A stretch of DNA of 64,000 nt from Brevibacillus choshinensis (GTDB lineage: Bacteria; Bacillota; Bacilli; Brevibacillales; Brevibacillaceae), in assembly GCF_016811915.1 (NCBI RefSeq), contig NZ_CP069127.1, positions 3,633,001 to 3,697,000 of the forward strand. The letters are read 5' to 3'. Position numbers and translations under genes: made by a program. Shown here piece after piece: positions 60,727 to 64,000 of this stretch. The notes beneath the pieces were generated by a model that saw only the letters and a program-made list of their open reading frames with translations, was not told the origin of the DNA and ran no database searches. Position 1 is the first letter of the stretch. Each line of letters begins with the position of its first letter.

Positions 60727-63700
60727 TCAAAGCATCAAGAGCTCTCTAATCTCTTGTTCCGTCAAACTGGACAACGCTTCTTGTCCTGGTTGGATCACTT
60801 CCTGGATGAGGTTCTTCTTTTTTTGTTGAAGCTCAAACATTTTCTCTTCCACAGTGCCTTCTGCGACGAGCCGGATGACTTGCACCACATTTTTTTGCCC
60901 GATGCGGTGCGCCCGGTCTGCTGCCTGCTCCTCGACCGCAGGATTCCACCACAGATCGTACAGAATGACCGTGTCCGCCCCCGTCAGATTCAATCCCGTA
61001 CCGCCTGCCTTGAGTGAGGCGAGAAACAGATCCCTCTCCCCTTCATTAAACCGATTGCACAGCTCCACCCTCGTCGCTGCCGGAGTGTCTCCATCCAGAT
61101 AGAAAAACGGAACTCCGCTGTAGCCCACCTCCCGCCCGATCCGTTCGAGCATTTTTGTAAATTGCGAGAATAACAATACACGTCTGCCGGAGTTTCGGCA
61201 TTCCTCCAAGATTTCCATCAATTGCTCGAATTTGGCCGAGCCCCCTTCATAGTCATCCACAAAGAGCGCTGGATGGCAGCATAGCTGGCGGAGCCTCGTC
61301 AAGCCGGCTAGGATCTTGATTCGGTTTTGGTGAAAGGTTTCTTTATCCAGATGCTTCAATGTTTCCTGCTGCAGCTTTGCCAAATAGGCCACATAGAGCT
61401 TTTTCTGTTCCGGCAGGAGCGCGCTGGCCTGAAGGGTCTCAATCTTTTCGGGAAGCTCCCGCAAGACATCGGTCTTTACTCTTCTCAGCAAGAAGGGGCG
61501 TACCCTTTTGGCCACCGCTTCTCTGGAGAGCTCGTGAAAGGCTTTTCGGGCAGGAAAAAGACCCGGGAATACCGCATCGTAAATGGACCACAGCTCGTCC
61601 AAACCATTTTCTACAGGTGTACCTGTGAGGGCAAATCGATATCCTGCAGGAATCCCTTTTACCGCATGTGCGGTCTGAGTCGTGTGGTTCTTGAAAGCCT
61701 GCGCCTCGTCCAAAATGAGCGTATGAAAGGAACTCTCTTCATAAGCACCGAAATCTCTGCGCAGCAAGGGGTAGGACGTGATCACGACGTCAACCTCTGA
61801 CACCTTCTTTAGGATCTCTAACCGTTCGTCTTTGGTGCCGTCCGCGATGACTGCTCGGACGTCGGGAGCAAACTTCTTCAGTTCATTGCGCCAGTTGTAC
61901 ACGAGAGAAGCCGGCGAGACAATCAAGGCAGGCTGCTTGCGCTCTCTGATTTCAGGCAGGACGGACACGAGAAAGGCGATGCTCTGGACGGTTTTTCCAA
62001 GCCCCATATCATCAGCCAGCACTCCGCCGAAATGGTAGTGGGCGAGCGTCTTCAGCCATTGATACCCGTACACCTGATAGTCGCGCAGGACATTTTCCAA
62101 GCTCTTGGGTACCGGAAAGTCCAGGTTATCCGGATTGCGCATGTTATCGAGGAGTCTGCGAAACGCTTTTCCCACAGTGATTGCAGTACCTCTGCTATCG
62201 GTATCCATCATCGTAAGTCCACGAACGACAGGCAGGCGCAGCTCCGCACCTTGGACATCCTTCCCGCGTATCCCCATCTCATTCATGAAGCGTCGGATAT
62301 CCTCGAAACCCGTGCCTTCGAGTGGGAGCATCGCACCGTTCGGGAGTCGGTAGTACGTTCTCTTTTCCTCCAGGGATCGAAGCACCCCTCGAATCTCCGA
62401 CTCCGGTATTCCATCTATATCGAATTTGCATTCCAGCCAATTCATTTGCTCGTCGATATCCACCCTGATCTTCGGCGGACTGGCAGCCGGCTCCAATCTG
62501 ACTTTGACTGCCGTGGTTGCATAGACCTTTACCAGCTTTTCCAGCTGAGGCACCATCCGATACAGAAAGTCGAATTCCGCTTCTTCATCTTCCATGTAAT
62601 AACCTGATTCCGTACGGGTAAAGGCACTCCTCTCCATCAGCTCCAGGATTTGCCGCTCCCGCTCTCCCTCCCGCATGATAATCAAGTCCGTACCACGGGC
62701 CTGTGAGGCATCCTCCAGCGGATTCAAAACGATATCGCCGTATTGGAATTCGAGACCAGCCAGCAGTCGATCCCTGATTCGGTCCAAATACAGTCTTGCC
62801 TGAAGCTGTGTTCGGACCAAACGGGAGGATACAGATGGAGTGATGTCCACATTTCCGACTTTCATCAGCTCAGGAACAACTTGCACCATAAAAGGTTCCA
62901 TCTGCTCCTGCGAGATTTGAAGGTCGTTTTTGCGTGATACGGACAACATGCTTTTTAGCTGAGAGAGGCGATGGCTCATCACAGGCGACAGCTTGTGCAA
63001 TTTCCCTGCAGCAACGGCTACGCCGTAAGACTCCATAACGGTCACGTGCTCCAGGCCCTCTATTGCCATTTGGTAGTGGTCGTCGGAACGTCCTTTGTCA
63101 AACGAAAAATGCAGCGGCAAAGGCTCGTCTGAATAAGTGATCCCTTCGTGTGCCTCCTCAAAGCTCACATAGCGCGCATGCTGCAGGGACTGCTGCAGCT
63201 TTTCCCACGAGACAGGAGGTACGAGCAGGGTCCGCGTCTCATGATCGCGATTTGGAATGGACGAGCGCGAAGAAGTCTCCCGGTACATTTTTTCGTTCTG
63301 ATAAATGTCCATCAGCATTCTCAGAGCTTCCTCGTCTTCCTTGGCGAAGCAATGGATCGCGGGATCGTACGTAAAATGGCTGGAGAACTCATAGGGCTTT
63401 CCCCGCTCGATCCCCTCCAGAAAATCTTTTATTTTCTTCACAATGTACCGTCGCTTCAAGCCTATCCGAAGCTCGATTCCAAACATGTGCTTGTGGTAGC
63501 CATATGTGACCACTTTGCATACGAACTCTGCTTCCAGAGGCGTTCTGGTGTCAAAACGGGTTCGCAAGGGTTTGATCGACGGTGCTGCAAACAGCCCTAG
63601 CACATCGCTCGTCAATTGTTTATCGAATGCGGAATGGACACGATCACCTCTGCCTGTCTCGTCAGATCCCGCTAAAACTGGAGTCCTGCCATCCAGATCA

Positions 63701-63984
63701 AGCTCGTGTATGGCAATGAGAACGGCAGCGATATGCTGACAATCCTGATGGTAGGAATTCAGCGTCGGGCACGTGCAAGTCGCTTCCATCCCATCTTCAT
63801 CCCAATCGATGGTGACGTGATGACTGACATGGGCACTTCCTTTGACAGTCGCTTCATAGCTCGGGCGATACGGATTGTAATCCGTGAAACTCACTTTTCT
63901 GGCACGATGGTACGCCTTTCCTTTTTCATAGGAAATTTTGCCGCATCGCTGCAAAATGATGCGGTGGGTCAATTGAACGTTCAT
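60727..63984 (-). CDS. SWIM zinc-finger SNF2-family helicase
   Basis: A 1085-residue ATP-driven DNA translocase. The N-terminal SWIM zinc finger is visible (CTCPTLNSYHQDCQH, about residues 70-85). A long middle region leads to the SNF2 core: Walker A DDMGLGKTVQS (about 660), the DEAQ box LILDEAQAFKN, GTPVENGLDELWSIYD, and the helicase C domain with LLFSQFTKML and the QAADRAHRIGQ motif VI near the end. Start ATG 63,984 with AAGAAAGGAAA upstream is within the window, so the gene is complete. Such proteins are found in most Bacillales and probably remodel DNA-protein complexes. Confidence 0.95.
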   Translation of the reverse strand: MNVQLTHRIILQRCGKISYEKGKAYHRARKVSFTDYNPYRPSYEATVKGSAHVSHHVTIDWDEDGMEATCTCPTLNSYHQDCQHIAAVLIAIHELDLDGRTPVLAGSDETGRGDRVHSAFDKQLTSDVLGLFAAPSIKPLRTRFDTRTPLEAEFVCKVVTYGYHKHMFGIELRIGLKRRYIVKKIKDFLEGIERGKPYEFSSHFTYDPAIHCFAKEDEEALRMLMDIYQNEKMYRETSSRSSIPNRDHETRTLLVPPVSWEKLQQSLQHARYVSFEEAHEGITYSDEPLPLHFSFDKGRSDDHYQMAIEGLEHVTVMESYGVAVAAGKLHKLSPVMSHRLSQLKSMLSVSRKNDLQISQEQMEPFMVQVVPELMKVGNVDITPSVSSRLVRTQLQARLYLDRIRDRLLAGLEFQYGDIVLNPLEDASQARGTDLIIMREGERERQILELMERSAFTRTESGYYMEDEEAEFDFLYRMVPQLEKLVKVYATTAVKVRLEPAASPPKIRVDIDEQMNWLECKFDIDGIPESEIRGVLRSLEEKRTYYRLPNGAMLPLEGTGFEDIRRFMNEMGIRGKDVQGAELRLPVVRGLTMMDTDSRGTAITVGKAFRRLLDNMRNPDNLDFPVPKSLENVLRDYQVYGYQWLKTLAHYHFGGVLADDMGLGKTVQSIAFLVSVLPEIRERKQPALIVSPASLVYNWRNELKKFAPDVRAVIADGTKDERLEILKKVSEVDVVITSYPLLRRDFGAYEESSFHTLILDEAQAFKNHTTQTAHAVKGIPAGYRFALTGTPVENGLDELWSIYDAVFPGLFPARKAFHELSREAVAKRVRPFLLRRVKTDVLRELPEKIETLQASALLPEQKKLYVAYLAKLQQETLKHLDKETFHQNRIKILAGLTRLRQLCCHPALFVDDYEGGSAKFEQLMEILEECRNSGRRVLLFSQFTKMLERIGREVGYSGVPFFYLDGDTPAATRVELCNRFNEGERDLFLASLKAGGTGLNLTGADTVILYDLWWNPAVEEQAADRAHRIGQKNVVQVIRLVAEGTVEEKMFELQQKKKNLIQEVIQPGQEALSSLTEQEIRELLML

Positions 63985-64000
63985 GGAAATTTCCTTTCTT

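Noticed and set aside
1..64000. CRISPR array, tRNA or rRNA
   Set aside because: No regularly spaced repeats of suitable length, no cloverleaf and no rRNA signatures were seen.

Overview
The window reads as a chromosomal segment of a spore-forming Firmicute, most likely Brevibacillus or a close relative in the Paenibacillaceae. Reasons: a complete gerA-type germinant receptor operon, a CotS/CotSA-like spore coat pair, an isolated bacterial NHEJ polymerase domain, a bpsA/bpsB-type type III polyketide pair, strong AGGAGG ribosome sites with frequent TTG and GTG starts, and moderate GC. The genus is inferred from gene content, not from a marker gene.

The window has two halves. Positions 1-25,500 are an AT-rich accessory island full of mobile and broken genes. 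It opens with a Tn554-type recombination module (two large tyrosine recombinases and a TnpC-like coiled-coil protein; a further recombinase may lie upstream). Next comes a complete, AT-rich ATP-dependent DNA ligase, then remnants (a GC-rich VOC fragment, a nonsense-mutated SRAP/YedK gene, an SDR fragment). Two OmpR-type two-component systems follow: one divergent from a secreted NlpC/P60 endopeptidase, the other next to a secreted PepSY protein. An IS110 transposase interrupts an SGNH-hydrolase remnant. An IS21 copy with a damaged IstB abuts the C-terminal end of a Tn3-family transposase. Two Tn3-type terminal repeats lie in the same orientation around 18.7 and 22.05 kb, with an NlpC/P60 gene and decayed DUF202 and Lgt-like genes between them. 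Two glycosyltransferase-like genes and about 1.7 kb of decayed DNA complete the island.

The island ends at about 25,500 inside a second, native-composition DNA ligase gene, cut at the conserved LDGE motif. A ligase resembling the destroyed one therefore sits inside the island, while the host NHEJ polymerase domain gene survives at 30.3 kb beyond the ger operon.

Positions 25,500-64,000 are compact core-like DNA: gerA-gerC-small membrane gene-gerB; ligD polymerase domain; lgt; Pit phosphate transporter with its DUF47 partner; a diguanylate cyclase; an MFS exporter; a type III PKS with an ICMT-family methyltransferase; M29 aminopeptidase; a secreted five-repeat protein; MarR regulator; signal peptidase I; VanY-type lipoprotein; NAD-dependent epimerase; gamma-glutamyltranspeptidase with an extra C-terminal domain; a phosphodiester-glycosidase/coiled-coil pair; a threonine-aldolase-like gene split by an in-frame TAA; an RDD / SpoIIM-like / DUF58 / MoxR / DUF4350 / DUF4129 / membrane-protein cluster; a probable coat-type protein, a CotSA-like glycosyltransferase and a CotS-like kinase with a long basic tail; and a SWIM-SNF2 helicase. 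I saw no rRNA, tRNA or CRISPR array.
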